A DNA stretch of 64,000 bases from Pseudalkalibacillus decolorationis (GCF_024609785.1 NZ_JANHJQ010000008.1:117723-181722); one strand, 5' to 3'. Numbered from the stretch's first letter, positions 40,739-50,528 are shown. The notes: generated by a model not told the origin, from the sequence alone. Made by a program: numbers and translations.

Positions 40739-42397
40739 ATGAAGAAAAGGAAAAGTGCTGCTCTATTATTAACCCTTGGACTAGCTTTTAGTTCTTCAAT
40801 GCCAGCTTTTGCTGCATCAGATATTGGTACTAGTGCGCAAAAGCAAGTAATTGAAAAAATGGAGCAAGCTTCAAAGGATGAGGTACAAGTTACATGGAAA
40901 AAGGGCCAAAAGGTTCCCTCATTTATTTCAGGTAAAGTCACAAAGAAATCTATTAAATCAAAAGAAGGAATTAAAAAGTTCTTAAAAGAAAATAAGGACC
41001 TTTTTCAACTCGACCCAAAAAGTGATCTTACTCTATTGGATGTAAAGACGGACGATCTTGGTATGACTCATTATGAATTTGCACAATCTGTTAAAGGAGT
41101 TCCAGTAAATGGAGCAGAGTTAAAAGTCCACACAGATGAAAATGGAAAAGTTATAGCAGTAAATGGCGATGTCCATCCAGATGCACCAAAGAATCTCCAA
41201 GGAAATGTAAGCGCTAACATTAATGAGGATAAGGCAATCGATGTGGCTTGGAACTCTATCAACCTATCACCTAAGGAAACACATGCTGAAAATGCTGAGG
41301 AAAATGTTCCTTTTAAATCGACGGTGAAAAATACGGTTGAAAAATCAAAACTTGTTATTTACGAAAAAGATAATAACTATTTCTTAGCTTATAAGGTAGA
41401 ACTTCAATTTATTTATCCATACCCTGCTAACTGGAAGGTATTTGTAGATGCGAAGGATGGTTCAATAGTAGATTCATATAATGCGGTAGCTGATGGAGCT
41501 ACAACTGGTTATGGTTATGGAGTATTGGGAGATTACAAGGAATTAAATACCTACCTTTCTGGTGGAAATTATTTTCTATATGATACAACCAAGCCTATGA
41601 ACGGAGTTATTGAAGTCCGTACTGCCCAAAATGGCACTAGTTTACCGGGCCCGTATCCAGTTGATAGCAACAATGCATTTACCGCTACTTCCCAAGCTGC
41701 TGCAGTGGATGCTCATTATTATGCTAGTCAAGTGTATGACTATTTCTATAATACCCATAACCGCAACAGTTACGATAATAACGGTTCAACAATCCGTTCT
41801 ACGGTCAATTACGGCAGCAATTATAATAATGCATTTTGGAATGGGTCTCAAATGGTTTACGGAGATGGGGATGGCAGTACCTTTGCTCCACTCTCTGGAG
41901 CTTTGGACATAGTAGCACATGAGTTAACCCACGCTGTAACGGATACAACCGCAAATCTTGTGTATCAAGATCAATCCGGAGCTTTAAATGAGTCCATGTC
42001 TGATGTTTTTTCTGTCTTCGTCGAACGAGAAGATTATTTACTTGGAGAAGATGCGTACACACCAAATAGATCGGGGGATGCTTTACGTAGTCTTTCCAAT
42101 CCACCAGCATACAACCAACCAGATCATATGGATAACTACTATTACACAAATTCAGATAATGGTGGCGTTCATACGAACAGCGGTATTCCAAACAAAGCAG
42201 GCTACTTAACAATTAGTAGTATAGGTGCCGATAAAGCGGAGAAGATTTATTACAGAGCCCTTACCGTTTACCTTGGACCATACAGTAACTTTAGTGATGC
42301 TCGTGCAGCCCTTTTACAGTCAGCAGCTGATTATTATGGTTACGGTACTGAGTACGACACAATTGTAGATTCTTGGAACCAAGTAGGCGTTTATTAA
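40739..42397 (+). CDS. Thermolysin-like neutral metalloprotease (M4), secreted
   Basis: A 552-residue prepro-enzyme. A signal peptide (1-26, ending PAFAA) is followed by an FTP/PepSY-containing propeptide (about 30-245) and the mature M4 peptidase. Zinc ligands H394 and H398 lie in HELTH and E418 in ALNESMSD; the catalytic histidine region is GGVHTNSGIPNKAGY. This extracellular neutral protease degrades proteins for nutrition. GGGGAGG precedes the ATG and a strong terminator follows. Post-exponential regulation is likely, as for other Bacillus neutral proteases. Confidence 0.95.
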   Translation: MKKRKSAALLLTLGLAFSSSMPAFAASDIGTSAQKQVIEKMEQASKDEVQVTWKKGQKVPSFISGKVTKKSIKSKEGIKKFLKENKDLFQLDPKSDLTLLDVKTDDLGMTHYEFAQSVKGVPVNGAELKVHTDENGKVIAVNGDVHPDAPKNLQGNVSANINEDKAIDVAWNSINLSPKETHAENAEENVPFKSTVKNTVEKSKLVIYEKDNNYFLAYKVELQFIYPYPANWKVFVDAKDGSIVDSYNAVADGATTGYGYGVLGDYKELNTYLSGGNYFLYDTTKPMNGVIEVRTAQNGTSLPGPYPVDSNNAFTATSQAAAVDAHYYASQVYDYFYNTHNRNSYDNNGSTIRSTVNYGSNYNNAFWNGSQMVYGDGDGSTFAPLSGALDIVAHELTHAVTDTTANLVYQDQSGALNESMSDVFSVFVEREDYLLGEDAYTPNRSGDALRSLSNPPAYNQPDHMDNYYYTNSDNGGVHTNSGIPNKAGYLTISSIGADKAEKIYYRALTVYLGPYSNFSDARAALLQSAADYYGYGTEYDTIVDSWNQVGVY

Positions 42398-42439
42398 AAA
42401 AGTGTTAATCGGATATGACTAAATCTCTACAATTTAAAG

Positions 42440-42480
42440 AAAAGACCTTGGCAAATGTACGTCTTGCCAAGGTCTTTTTG
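42440..42480 (+). terminator. Terminator of the M4 protease gene
   Basis: Perfect 15-base stem AAAAGACCTTGGCAA / TTGCCAAGGTCTTTT with a 9-base loop and T-run. Confidence 0.9.
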
Positions 42481-42586
42481 TTCAATCCCAGAATTATTCC
42501 CCAGATTCAAACGGTTAAAAAGTTTTAATTTGTCCTCATTCTGCATATATACTTTGCCTTAAGGAAAATTTAGGGAGGTTTAAATA

Positions 42587-42940
42587 TTGGAGCAAACAAA
42601 AATGATTAATGAAAATTGGGACCTGGGTTCGTTATATTCTGGCGGGACGGAATCACAAAGGTTAAGAGAAATGATCACCTGTCTTAAAAATAATATTGGA
42701 CTACAAATTGAAATAATCAATAGATTAGAACTGCCAATTGAAAGAAACAATATCCCAGATCTATTGAGTTTACTTCAAGAAATCCAAGAAATAATGAATG
42801 GTTCCCTTGAGGTAGATGATTTTCTTATTTGTCTTTATTCTGAAAATGTTGAAGATACGGAGGCATTATATTTATTGGAAGAAAGCGCCCAAATTAAAAC
42901 GGACTTTGAAACTCTTAAAAGCTCAATTCCTACTACCTAA
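42587..42940 (+). pseudogene. N-terminal fragment of an M3 oligoendopeptidase
   Basis: 117 residues starting at TTG behind TAGGGAGG. The opening NENWDLGSLYSGGTESQRLR resembles the start of PepF-type M3 oligoendopeptidases (WDL-FPGG-ES), and the helical remainder fits their N-terminal lobe. The catalytic HExxH domain, some 450 residues, is absent, and the frame ends cleanly at 42940. It is either a truncated gene or a short protein that has kept only the N-lobe. Confidence 0.65.
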
Positions 42941-42973
42941 AAAATAGATACTTCGTTCAATTAATTCCTCCAT

Positions 42974-43381
42974 CTAGCTTAGCTTTGAGAAAGTATGATC
43001 AGCATCTTTTATGAAGTGAATGGTTACATCGTTGTTTACATAAGTATTATAATATTGAACCCAATCTACTATTTTGACCATGTTTACAACTTCTTTTCCT
43101 TCTTGAACCTCACCACTAAATGTCATCTCTGCAAAGGATCCATCACTTTCACCTGAGCCTGAAAAATCGAATCGAAAACATCCAATACCGTATTTCATCA
43201 ATTCACGTGCAAATCGTACGAATAAAAATTTTCCCTCAATCTTAGAACCTGTGATCCCATGAAAAAGAATGACAACTGGATGCTTTGATACACCTTCCTG
43301 CTCAGGTTGATGAGCCATCCCACGTAACGTTAAACCATTTACTTCAATTGACACTGGATATTCGATTATATTCGACCACAC
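42974..43381 (-). pseudogene. Alpha/beta hydrolase with internal deletion
   Basis: A 135-codon frame that starts like an alpha/beta hydrolase (VVILFHGITGSKIEGKFLFV; FRFDFSGSGESDG) and ends with the conserved C-terminal FIKDADHTFSKLS segment carrying the catalytic histidine. The middle, including the GxSxG nucleophile motif and the acid residue, is missing. The junction lies around VKIVDWVQYYNTYVNND. Normal length would be about 250. It is almost certainly inactive. Confidence 0.75.
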
Positions 43382-43425
43382 TCCTATTCCACTTTATTGT
43401 TTAAAACCTAATTCAGATGTTTAGA

Positions 43426-43947
43426 TCAATCAAATACTATTCTTTCTAGCTTTTGCTCTTGATTTCTCCTTGAATCATGATCCTTCATGATGAACTTAAT
43501 GACACTATCTTCTTCATTTGTACCGATAAACTGAGTTGCCACTTCCATCAATGCTCCTTTTGCATTTGACACTGCGATCGCCCGGTCTGCTATCTTGAAC
43601 ATTTTTATGTCATTTATTTCATCACCGAAAACCGTTAATTGATAGTCGCTTACCCCATATTGCTGTTGCAGGGTTCTTATCGCTTGATCCTTTGTTGCCT
43701 TTTTGTCATGAATTTGAAACCAGTACCAACCTGGTGAATATAAGTTTTCAAAGAGATGAACTTCAACCACAGATCCGAATTCCTCCAATATTTGATGATA
43801 AAATTCTTCCAATTTTTCTCTTCGATGGATAAATGTTAAACAAACGACCTGTTCGGAAAAGATTCGATTCAGATCATAGTCCTTTTTAAGTCTTTTATCC
43901 TTTGCATAGAGTCTTTCATTTAAATAATAATCCATCCCCCATGACAA
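43426..43947 (-). pseudogene. Cof-type HAD hydrolase lacking its N-terminus
   Basis: 174 codons covering the cap and the C-terminal core of a HAD-IIB (Cof) phosphatase, including motif IV TVFGDEINDIKMFKIADRAI and AVSNAKGALMEVA. The N-terminal DxD nucleophile segment (first 80-100 residues) is absent. The frame is open right up to the stop of the neighbouring MFS gene at 43988, so the truncation point is that junction. Dead or non-catalytic. Confidence 0.75.
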
Positions 43948-43987
43948 TGTTTTTTGAAAAATAACTGGGTGTTTGTGGAGTAATTTT

Positions 43988-45196
43988 CTAGTGGCTTTCT
44001 GTTGCTGATATATTTTTAAAAATTTTTTCGCGTATAACGAATATCGAGATTAATAGGACCATTACATTTGCTATCGCACATAGGATTCCCACCCAAATAA
44101 AACTACCTCCATAAAGTAATGAAGCTGCGAAGGCTGTGAATAATCCTGAACCCGTATACATTGCGGAACTGTTAAGAGACATTACAGTACCTCTTGCTCT
44201 TGGATTTAATTCCGAAATCAGTGCTGTCAGAGCAGATTGACCTAAACCAAAACAAGTTGCCCAAATTACCTGAACCACGACGGCGTATATAAAGCTTTCC
44301 GTAAGAATTGAAAAGGAAAATACCGAAACAGCTACAATTAAACTGGAAAATACCACTACACTTTTTTTACTAAATCGATCAGCTAAATTACCGCCAACAA
44401 CACTTCCGATCACGCTGCCTATACCTGCAATCATCAATATTAATCCGATTTGTCCAGATGTTAAATTGTAATTCATGTTATAAAAAACGCCAACGTTCAC
44501 AAACATCCCTTGAAGTCCACCAAAATATAGAAACGTTGCTAAAAGCGCGAAGAATATGGTTCGGTTTGAAAAAGCAGTACTAAATAGTTTAAATACACTA
44601 CTTATTGAATGATCCGAATCTTTTTCCTTAAGAGGGTCCTTCGGGATTGCTTTCCAAATAGCTAGCAAGGTTATCATGGAAATTATACCTATAAACAAAA
44701 ATGTCCAGCGCCATGTAAACAACTCAGCAATATAACCACCAATGGGTACACCGATAATGGCTGAAGAAATAAGAGCACCAGTAACTATACCCATAGCTCG
44801 ACCACGATGTTCATAAGAATAATGATCCCCTACTAAAGCGAAGACACCTGGTTCGATCATACCCGCACCAATGCCGGAGAGAATTCGAAAAACCATCAAT
44901 ATTGTAAAAGAGTCAGCAGTACCAGTTAAAGCCGTAGCAATTGCAAAAACCAACATCCCTAGTAGCAGCATTTTTTTACGCCCCCAACGATCAGAAACAG
45001 CACCAAATATCGGGGCAGATAGTGCATAAGCAATGGCATAGGCTGTCACAAGAAGGCCGCCAAGATTAATAGGCATATCCGTATCCTGAACCATGGTTGG
45101 AATTAATGGGACAGTCACAATCGAGTCGAATCCTACTAAGAATGAACAAAGAGCTAAAACAGGCAAGAACCTTTTATTGTGTTGTACTACACTCAT
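43988..45196 (-). CDS. MFS multidrug exporter (DHA1)
   Basis: A 402-residue, 12-helix major facilitator. Motif A is GAVSDRWGRKKMLLLGMLVF and the antiporter motif C region is LISSAIIGVPIGGYIAELF. The start overlaps the MerR-family regulator gene by 4 bases (ATGA), so regulator and pump are one operon, as in drug-inducible Blt/Bmr-like systems. The MerR protein would activate both in response to a drug-like ligand. Confidence 0.9.
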   Translation of the reverse strand: MSVVQHNKRFLPVLALCSFLVGFDSIVTVPLIPTMVQDTDMPINLGGLLVTAYAIAYALSAPIFGAVSDRWGRKKMLLLGMLVFAIATALTGTADSFTILMVFRILSGIGAGMIEPGVFALVGDHYSYEHRGRAMGIVTGALISSAIIGVPIGGYIAELFTWRWTFLFIGIISMITLLAIWKAIPKDPLKEKDSDHSISSVFKLFSTAFSNRTIFFALLATFLYFGGLQGMFVNVGVFYNMNYNLTSGQIGLILMIAGIGSVIGSVVGGNLADRFSKKSVVVFSSLIVAVSVFSFSILTESFIYAVVVQVIWATCFGLGQSALTALISELNPRARGTVMSLNSSAMYTGSGLFTAFAASLLYGGSFIWVGILCAIANVMVLLISIFVIREKIFKNISATESH

Positions 45197-45588
45197 AATT
45201 CAATCACCTTTTGATCATTATGTTTCGCTTTTCTTTCCTTAAATTGAGTTATACGTTTTTCTAGCCTTCGTTTTACAGAAGCTAATGCATTCATTTGGTT
45301 GTTGATTTCATTCAATTTCTCTTCATATGTCTTAAATAAATCATCACAAAAATCGTCCATTTGAGGATGCGGATTGTTACCCTTACAATTCAGTATTACC
45401 TCTATTTGATCAGTCGTTAGACCTAAACCCAAATAAAATTGGATGGTTTTGATACGATCAATGGCTGATTCATCAAAGTCCCGATAACCATTTTCAAGGC
45501 GGATAGAGCTGATTAAGTGTTTCTTTTCATAGTGTCTGATGGATCGGACACTGGCATCAGTTATTTTAGACAATTCACTTATCTTCAA
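45193..45588 (-). CDS. MerR-family regulator
   Basis: A 131-residue activator. The N-terminal winged helix reads KISELSKITDASVRSIRHYE then KKHLISSIRLENGYRDFDES. A coiled-coil dimerisation region follows at 80-125. It has no metal-binding cysteine pair of the MerR/CueR type; a CKGNNPHPQMDDFCDD loop has two cysteines (C86 and C97 by rough count) that might sense something. TTG start after GGGAGG. It is first in an operon with the MFS pump. Confidence 0.88.
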   Translation of the reverse strand: MKISELSKITDASVRSIRHYEKKHLISSIRLENGYRDFDESAIDRIKTIQFYLGLGLTTDQIEVILNCKGNNPHPQMDDFCDDLFKTYEEKLNEINNQMNALASVKRRLEKRITQFKERKAKHNDQKVIEL

Positions 45589-45620
45589 TGGAATACCTCC
45601 CTTTAGTTATGTTAAACCTT

Positions 45621-45652
45621 ATTCTAAAGCATGACATTAGTGTCAGGGTCAA
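45621..45652 (-). promoter_or_regulatory. MerR-type promoter with dyad in a long spacer
   Basis: On the minus strand TTGACC (45652-45647) and TAGAAT (45626-45621) are 20 bases apart. The spacer contains the dyad TGACA-CTAA-TGTCA (45632-45645). An over-long spacer with a central dyad is the hallmark of MerR-activated promoters. Confidence 0.8.
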
Positions 45653-45751
45653 TATAAACTCTAATAAAAATTTTATTTCTTTAATCCTTTCCTGATGATT
45701 TGGAGAGATTAGAAGAAATACAGGAACCCTAAATAGGAAGAAGTGTATTGA

Positions 45752-46492
45752 ATGATCAATCTAATTTCCCATAAAATCCCTAAAGGACTCTGGTTCATGA
45801 CCCAAACATGGAATGATTTACTATTCGCCCATTGGAGAGTTGATCCGGATATAATCCGAAATAAAATTCCTTCTTGTTTGGACATTGATACATACGAGGG
45901 GATTTCCTGGGTTGGAATTATACCTTTTGAATTGACCCATTTGCGTGCACGGTTTTTGCCACCGATGCCTTTCGCTCAATCTTTTCCCGAACTTAACTTA
46001 AGAACCTATGTAACTCATAAGTGGAAGCCTGGGGTTTATTTTTTTAGTCTAGATGTAGAAGACCACCTTGCAGTGTTCGGTGCCCGTACTTTTTTTCACC
46101 TGCCCTACTTTTATGCTCAGATGGTGGTTGTAAAAAAAAGAGAGCAAATTCAATATTACAGTAAAAGAAAAGATTCAAAAGGGCCAGAAGTGGAATTTAA
46201 AGCTAGTTACTATCCCACCTCTGAACCGTTCCTTTCCAAAAAAGGTACGTTAGACTACTGGCTGACAGAACGGTACCGATTATATACTACGTATAAAAAC
46301 CAATTGTATTATGAAGACATTCACCACAAGCCATGGTTGCTCCAGAATGCTGAGGCTATTATTCATAGAAATACTATAGCGACTCCCCATAAAATCGCTT
46401 TGCCACAAACCAAACCCTTGCTTCATTATGCTAAGAGGCAAAAGGTATTATTTTGGCCTCTTAAGCGCTCGAGGTATGATTCAAAGCTTTAG
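45752..46492 (+). CDS. YqjF-like (DUF2071) protein
   Basis: A 246-residue protein of the DUF2071/YqjF family. It starts PKGLWFMTQTWNDLLFAHWR and contains the conserved IDTYEGISWVGIIPF and LNLRTYVTHKWKPGVYFFSL. The fold is acetoacetate-decarboxylase-like, but no enzymatic role is known. AGGAAGAAG precedes the ATG. Convergent with the MBL-fold gene. Confidence 0.88.
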   Translation: MINLISHKIPKGLWFMTQTWNDLLFAHWRVDPDIIRNKIPSCLDIDTYEGISWVGIIPFELTHLRARFLPPMPFAQSFPELNLRTYVTHKWKPGVYFFSLDVEDHLAVFGARTFFHLPYFYAQMVVVKKREQIQYYSKRKDSKGPEVEFKASYYPTSEPFLSKKGTLDYWLTERYRLYTTYKNQLYYEDIHHKPWLLQNAEAIIHRNTIATPHKIALPQTKPLLHYAKRQKVLFWPLKRSRYDSKL

Positions 46493-46504
46493 AATCCAAG
46501 TAGT

Positions 46505-47248
46505 TTACACTTTCCTGACAAGATCTTCGAGTTGATTTTTAACATTATTCTGACTTAATCCTCCGTGGTAACAGACCACTTTTTCAATGTCGAAATCCAT
46601 ATATTTTTTCATTGATTGGAATGCTGTATCCATATCCGGTGTTGATGGCTGATGAGGACCCTGCAAGATGCCTTCTACACTGAACATCGCATCTCCAGCC
46701 ACAAGAATTTTGCCTTTCTTTAAATACAAACTGATATGGCCTGGCGTGTGTCCAGGTGTAAAGATAACGCGAATTCCCCCACAATACGGAAGCTCCTCGC
46801 CATCAACCAACGTTCTGTCTACTTTGGCCGTTGGAGGATTCTCTACAGAAGCCAATACCTTTTGGCGTACTTCTTCTGAAAGACCTTCTAGTTGCCAAGC
46901 CATACTATCAGGATTCCCTTTCATAAGAGGTAGTTCCCCTTCGATATATGGTTTATCAACCTCATGAGCATATACCTCAATGCCTCCACTGGATTCGTTC
47001 AGGATTTCAGGTAAACTACCGATGTGATCAATATCCTGATGTGTTAGAATGATAGCTTTTAAATTTCCCATGGAGACACCAACCTCATTCATGGCTGTTC
47101 GTATCTGTTCCAATTGTCCAGGTGTGCCGGTATCGATCAGAATGGCGGTTTCATCGTCCCAAATCAGGGTGGGATTCAATTCCTGACGACTGTCGAAAGC
47201 TTCAACATACAATTCAAGCATTTGTACTCCATCCGAAATTTTCATCAT
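46505..47248 (-). CDS. MBL-fold metallo-hydrolase
   Basis: A 247-residue metallo-beta-lactamase-fold hydrolase. The metal-binding motif is LTHQDIDHIGSLPE (HxxxDH form of the HxHxDH box), followed by H in FTPGHTPGHISLYL and the aspartate in VAGDAMF. It belongs to the broad glyoxalase II-like/YflN-type group. The substrate is unknown. AAGGAGAG precedes the ATG. Confidence 0.88.
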   Translation of the reverse strand: MMKISDGVQMLELYVEAFDSRQELNPTLIWDDETAILIDTGTPGQLEQIRTAMNEVGVSMGNLKAIILTHQDIDHIGSLPEILNESSGGIEVYAHEVDKPYIEGELPLMKGNPDSMAWQLEGLSEEVRQKVLASVENPPTAKVDRTLVDGEELPYCGGIRVIFTPGHTPGHISLYLKKGKILVAGDAMFSVEGILQGPHQPSTPDMDTAFQSMKKYMDFDIEKVVCYHGGLSQNNVKNQLEDLVRKV

Positions 47249-47413
47249 TGTTCTCTCCTTATAAATGTATTTAGTGAATGTTCAAGAGTTCCCGTTTAGA
47301 AAATTCACTCCCTCAAATAATAAACGAATAAGATGACTAAAAAGTTGCCTAAGTATAGTCCTCTAATGACTGGTAAACCTAATATTATTAAAATATTGAA
47401 TGGAGGATTTAAT

Positions 47414-48991
47414 GTGACCTATAGCGATAAGACAGACAAAAAGCTTCCGCAGTTTCCTGAGCCGTATTGGAGGGAATCACTTGAATTGCCAGTGTTTCCT
47501 CGTATAGAGGAGGATATAAATGTTGATGTTGTTATTGTAGGGGGTGGTATTACCGGACTTACAACTGCTTACCTTTTAGTTAATGAAGGAGTGAAGGTCG
47601 CCGTTTTGGAGGCAGGAAAATTATTGAACGGCACAACAGGACATACAACTGCAAAAATCACGGCACAGCATAGTCTAATATACGACGAATTCATTCAGAA
47701 TATTGGAAGAAGCAAAGCGAGGTTGTATTATGAAGCCAATGTGGAAGCTCTAAGTTTTATCAAAGAAACCGTAGATCAACATCAAATTGATTGTGATTTC
47801 AGCAAGCAAGACGCTTACATATATGCAACAACTGAAAAATATGCACACAAGCTTGAAAACGAAGCTCAGGCTTATGAAAAGATCGGTATTGATGGTGGGT
47901 TGGTTGAAACCATTCCTTTTGATATAAAAATTCAAAATGGACTTGTCATGAAAGACCAAGCACAGTTTCACCCACTAAAATACTTGGCCCACCTAGTCCA
48001 AATCATCACGGAAAAAGGCGGTCTTATCTTTGAAAATACAACCGCAGTAAATGTTAAGACCGGAAAACAGGCAACGGTTCTCACCCGCGAGGGGGCTCGT
48101 GTTACTGGTAATAATGTTCTTGCCTGCTCCCACTTCCCATTTTATGAGGGAACTGGGTTGTACTCTACAAGAATGCACGCAGACCGTTCGTACATCATTG
48201 CTGCCAAAACAAGTGCAACTTATCCGGGTGGCATGTATATAAGTGCAGATGAGCCAACACGATCCCTTCGTTCCGCAACGATAAACGGGGAAAAAATGGT
48301 GCTTATTGCTGGAGAAAGTCATAAGACAGGGCAAGGAAAAGACACGATGGAACATTACAAAGCCTTGGAAACTTTTGGTCAAAAGGTTTTCGGAATCGAC
48401 AACGTAGTCTACCGGTGGTCTGCACAGGATCTAATTACACTGGACAAAATTCCTTACATAGGAGCAATAACCTCTAGCCAACAGAATATCATGATCGCCA
48501 CCGGTTATAGAAAATGGGGGATGTCCAACGGGACTGCTGCTGCATTGTTATTTAGGGATATGATTTTGCACAAGAAGAACCCTTATAAAGATTTATATAC
48601 ACCATCGAGATTTTACGTCCATCCGAGCCTAAAAAACTTCTTAGTTGAGAACGCTGACGTTGCTGGCCATTTGATTAAAGGAAAACTTGAAACGCCTAGT
48701 AAAAGCACAAAGGATTTATCCAACGATGAAGGTGCTGTTATTACCGTCAAAGGACAAAGAAAAGGTGCCTATAAAGATAAAGAGGGTAAACTGCATATCG
48801 TAGATACAACCTGCACTCACGTGGGCTGTGAAGTTGAATGGAACGATGGTGACCGAACCTGGGATTGCCCGTGTCACGGCTCTAGATTCTCATACACTGG
48901 TGAAGTGGTTGAAGGGCCAGCTGAAAAACCGTTACAAAGACACGATCATAGTATGATGGAAAATCTAACATCAGAAGACTCAGGTTATTAG
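47414..48991 (+). CDS. FAD-dependent oxidoreductase with C-terminal Rieske domain (YhfW-like)
   Basis: A 525-residue two-domain redox enzyme. The FAD-binding DAO-type domain (about 35-420) starts VDVVIVGGGITGLTTAYLLV. The C-terminal Rieske [2Fe-2S] domain shows CTHVGCEVEW and CPCHGSRF, with the two Cys-x-His ligand pairs. The architecture matches B. subtilis YhfW. GTG at 47414 is preferred because GGAGGA lies 6 bases upstream; an ATG 27 codons earlier has no such site. The reaction is not known. Monocistronic with a terminator 150 bases downstream. Confidence 0.9.
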   Translation: MTYSDKTDKKLPQFPEPYWRESLELPVFPRIEEDINVDVVIVGGGITGLTTAYLLVNEGVKVAVLEAGKLLNGTTGHTTAKITAQHSLIYDEFIQNIGRSKARLYYEANVEALSFIKETVDQHQIDCDFSKQDAYIYATTEKYAHKLENEAQAYEKIGIDGGLVETIPFDIKIQNGLVMKDQAQFHPLKYLAHLVQIITEKGGLIFENTTAVNVKTGKQATVLTREGARVTGNNVLACSHFPFYEGTGLYSTRMHADRSYIIAAKTSATYPGGMYISADEPTRSLRSATINGEKMVLIAGESHKTGQGKDTMEHYKALETFGQKVFGIDNVVYRWSAQDLITLDKIPYIGAITSSQQNIMIATGYRKWGMSNGTAAALLFRDMILHKKNPYKDLYTPSRFYVHPSLKNFLVENADVAGHLIKGKLETPSKSTKDLSNDEGAVITVKGQRKGAYKDKEGKLHIVDTTCTHVGCEVEWNDGDRTWDCPCHGSRFSYTGEVVEGPAEKPLQRHDHSMMENLTSEDSGY

Positions 48992-49141
48992 TGTACAGCT
49001 GCAGAAGTCACTTGTTGTAACTGTATTTCAGAGGAAGGAAAAATATTGAACATCGAAAGAGTACACCTTATACGATTCGGAAGCCGTGTTTAAACAGAGT
49101 ATTAGTTCACTCCGTGCAGCAGGCGTATGTCTACCCGTCGC
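48992..49141. other. Intergenic, no gene recognised
   Basis: The stretch from the oxidoreductase stop to the terminator holds no frame with a ribosome site. A short open segment (SISSLRAAGVCLPVAKQAE, 49086-49166) might be the end of a lost gene. Confidence 0.3.
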
Positions 49142-49190
49142 AAAACAAGCAGAACCGCTGGCATAAATAACGGTTCTACTTGTTTTATTT
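49142..49190 (+). terminator. Terminator
   Basis: AAAACAAG-C-AGAACCG and CGGTTCT-A-CTTGTTTT pair with one mismatch around a 13-base loop, followed by ATTTCAA. It separates the oxidoreductase gene from the rap gene. Confidence 0.8.
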
Positions 49191-49418
49191 CAATCCAATA
49201 TAATTTTCATTAGTAACTAAATCTATTCTATCCATTCCTCGAATTCTGCTTCGTATACTACTTGATATTTTCATCTCTATAATAAGGACTTAATGACGAT
49301 ATCTCTTAGTCTGAATTTACTATTTAAGGATAAAAAGGAGGTTTTTGAATAAAAAGGTCGAAAAACTTTGTAAAATCATGTAATTAAAAGTAAATAAATA
49401 GCTAAAAGGAGGATTTTT

Positions 49419-50528
49419 GTGAGCATTGATGTAATTTGTGCAAACGATATGTCGAATCTATTGAATTCCTGGTATGTGTCGATGCGTGATCGCAACTTAG
49501 AAAAATCTCATGCTCTAAAGGAAGAAATTGAAGAAAAAATTGAGAGGAAGGAAGAGAATGAAAATCTACTTCTTTACTATTCGCTATTAGACTTCCGGCA
49601 TTCCCTACTCACTCAACCATTTACAAAAGCAGACGACCTCCTTATTCAAATTGATATTGAGCAAAATGGTACGGATGATATGCTTGATTACTATTATCAC
49701 TTCTTTAAGGGGATCTACTTTTACCAACAGAAACATTATGAGGATGCCATCAAACACTATCATTTTGCTGAAAGAAAACTTTCCCACATTCCAGATCCTA
49801 TTGAAACAGCAGAATTCCACTACCAATTGGCTTCCGTCTACTCCCAATACATGAATGTGTTAACTTCCATTCATCATACTTTAAAAGCGTTAGAGATTTT
49901 CAGAAAGGATAGCAACTATCAAGTACGTTCTGCAGATAGTAAAAACTTGCTTGGCAGTAACCACATCCTTCTCGGTAATTTTGAACGAGCTGAAGTATAT
50001 TTACATGAAGCAATTAAGGAAGCCCAACGATCAGAATGTCAAGAAACAGAAGCAATATCCTTACAAAATCTTGGCTGGATGTATACAAAACAGGATATGC
50101 CTCTTAAGGCTATCCGTTACCTTGAAAGAGGCCTTAAGTGGATGGTTAAAAATAAGGAATATGACTATCAAGCAAAAACAATGTACTTATTGGCAAAAGA
50201 ATACTTTCATTTAAATGAAGAACAAGAAGCTATGAATTGGATTGACAAATGCTATGATATCTGTCAGCTCGGCAATAATCTTGAATACTTAGGGAAGCTA
50301 ACAATATTAAAGGCAAAACATACGTTGGACCGTAAAAATTATATGATTGTGTTAAAAAATGAAATTTCTTCTTTTTTCGATAAAAAAAATTGGGAAAACG
50401 TAGAGGAATTTAGTCAGGTTTTGGCGAATCATTATGAAAAAGAGAGAAACATCGTAGAAGCTATGAATTATTACAAACTTGTTATCATTGCGAAAAACAA
50501 ATTGAAATTAGAGGAGGGCTTAGGTTGA
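49419..50528 (+). CDS. Rap-family TPR regulator (response-regulator phosphatase type)
   Basis: A 369-residue Rap protein of the RRNPP quorum-sensing superfamily. An N-terminal three-helix bundle (about 1-70, with LLLYYSLLDFRHSLL) is followed by about six tetratricopeptide repeats (for example QNLGWMYTKQDMPLKAIRYL) that form the peptide-binding groove. Rap proteins dephosphorylate Spo0F or block ComA-like activators until bound by an imported Phr peptide. At the position of the catalytic Gln of RapH the sequence reads ENENLLL, apparently Glu, so phosphatase activity is uncertain. GTG start behind AAAAGGAGG; the stop overlaps the peptide-precursor gene. Confidence 0.88.
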   Translation: MSIDVICANDMSNLLNSWYVSMRDRNLEKSHALKEEIEEKIERKEENENLLLYYSLLDFRHSLLTQPFTKADDLLIQIDIEQNGTDDMLDYYYHFFKGIYFYQQKHYEDAIKHYHFAERKLSHIPDPIETAEFHYQLASVYSQYMNVLTSIHHTLKALEIFRKDSNYQVRSADSKNLLGSNHILLGNFERAEVYLHEAIKEAQRSECQETEAISLQNLGWMYTKQDMPLKAIRYLERGLKWMVKNKEYDYQAKTMYLLAKEYFHLNEEQEAMNWIDKCYDICQLGNNLEYLGKLTILKAKHTLDRKNYMIVLKNEISSFFDKKNWENVEEFSQVLANHYEKERNIVEAMNYYKLVIIAKNKLKLEEGLG

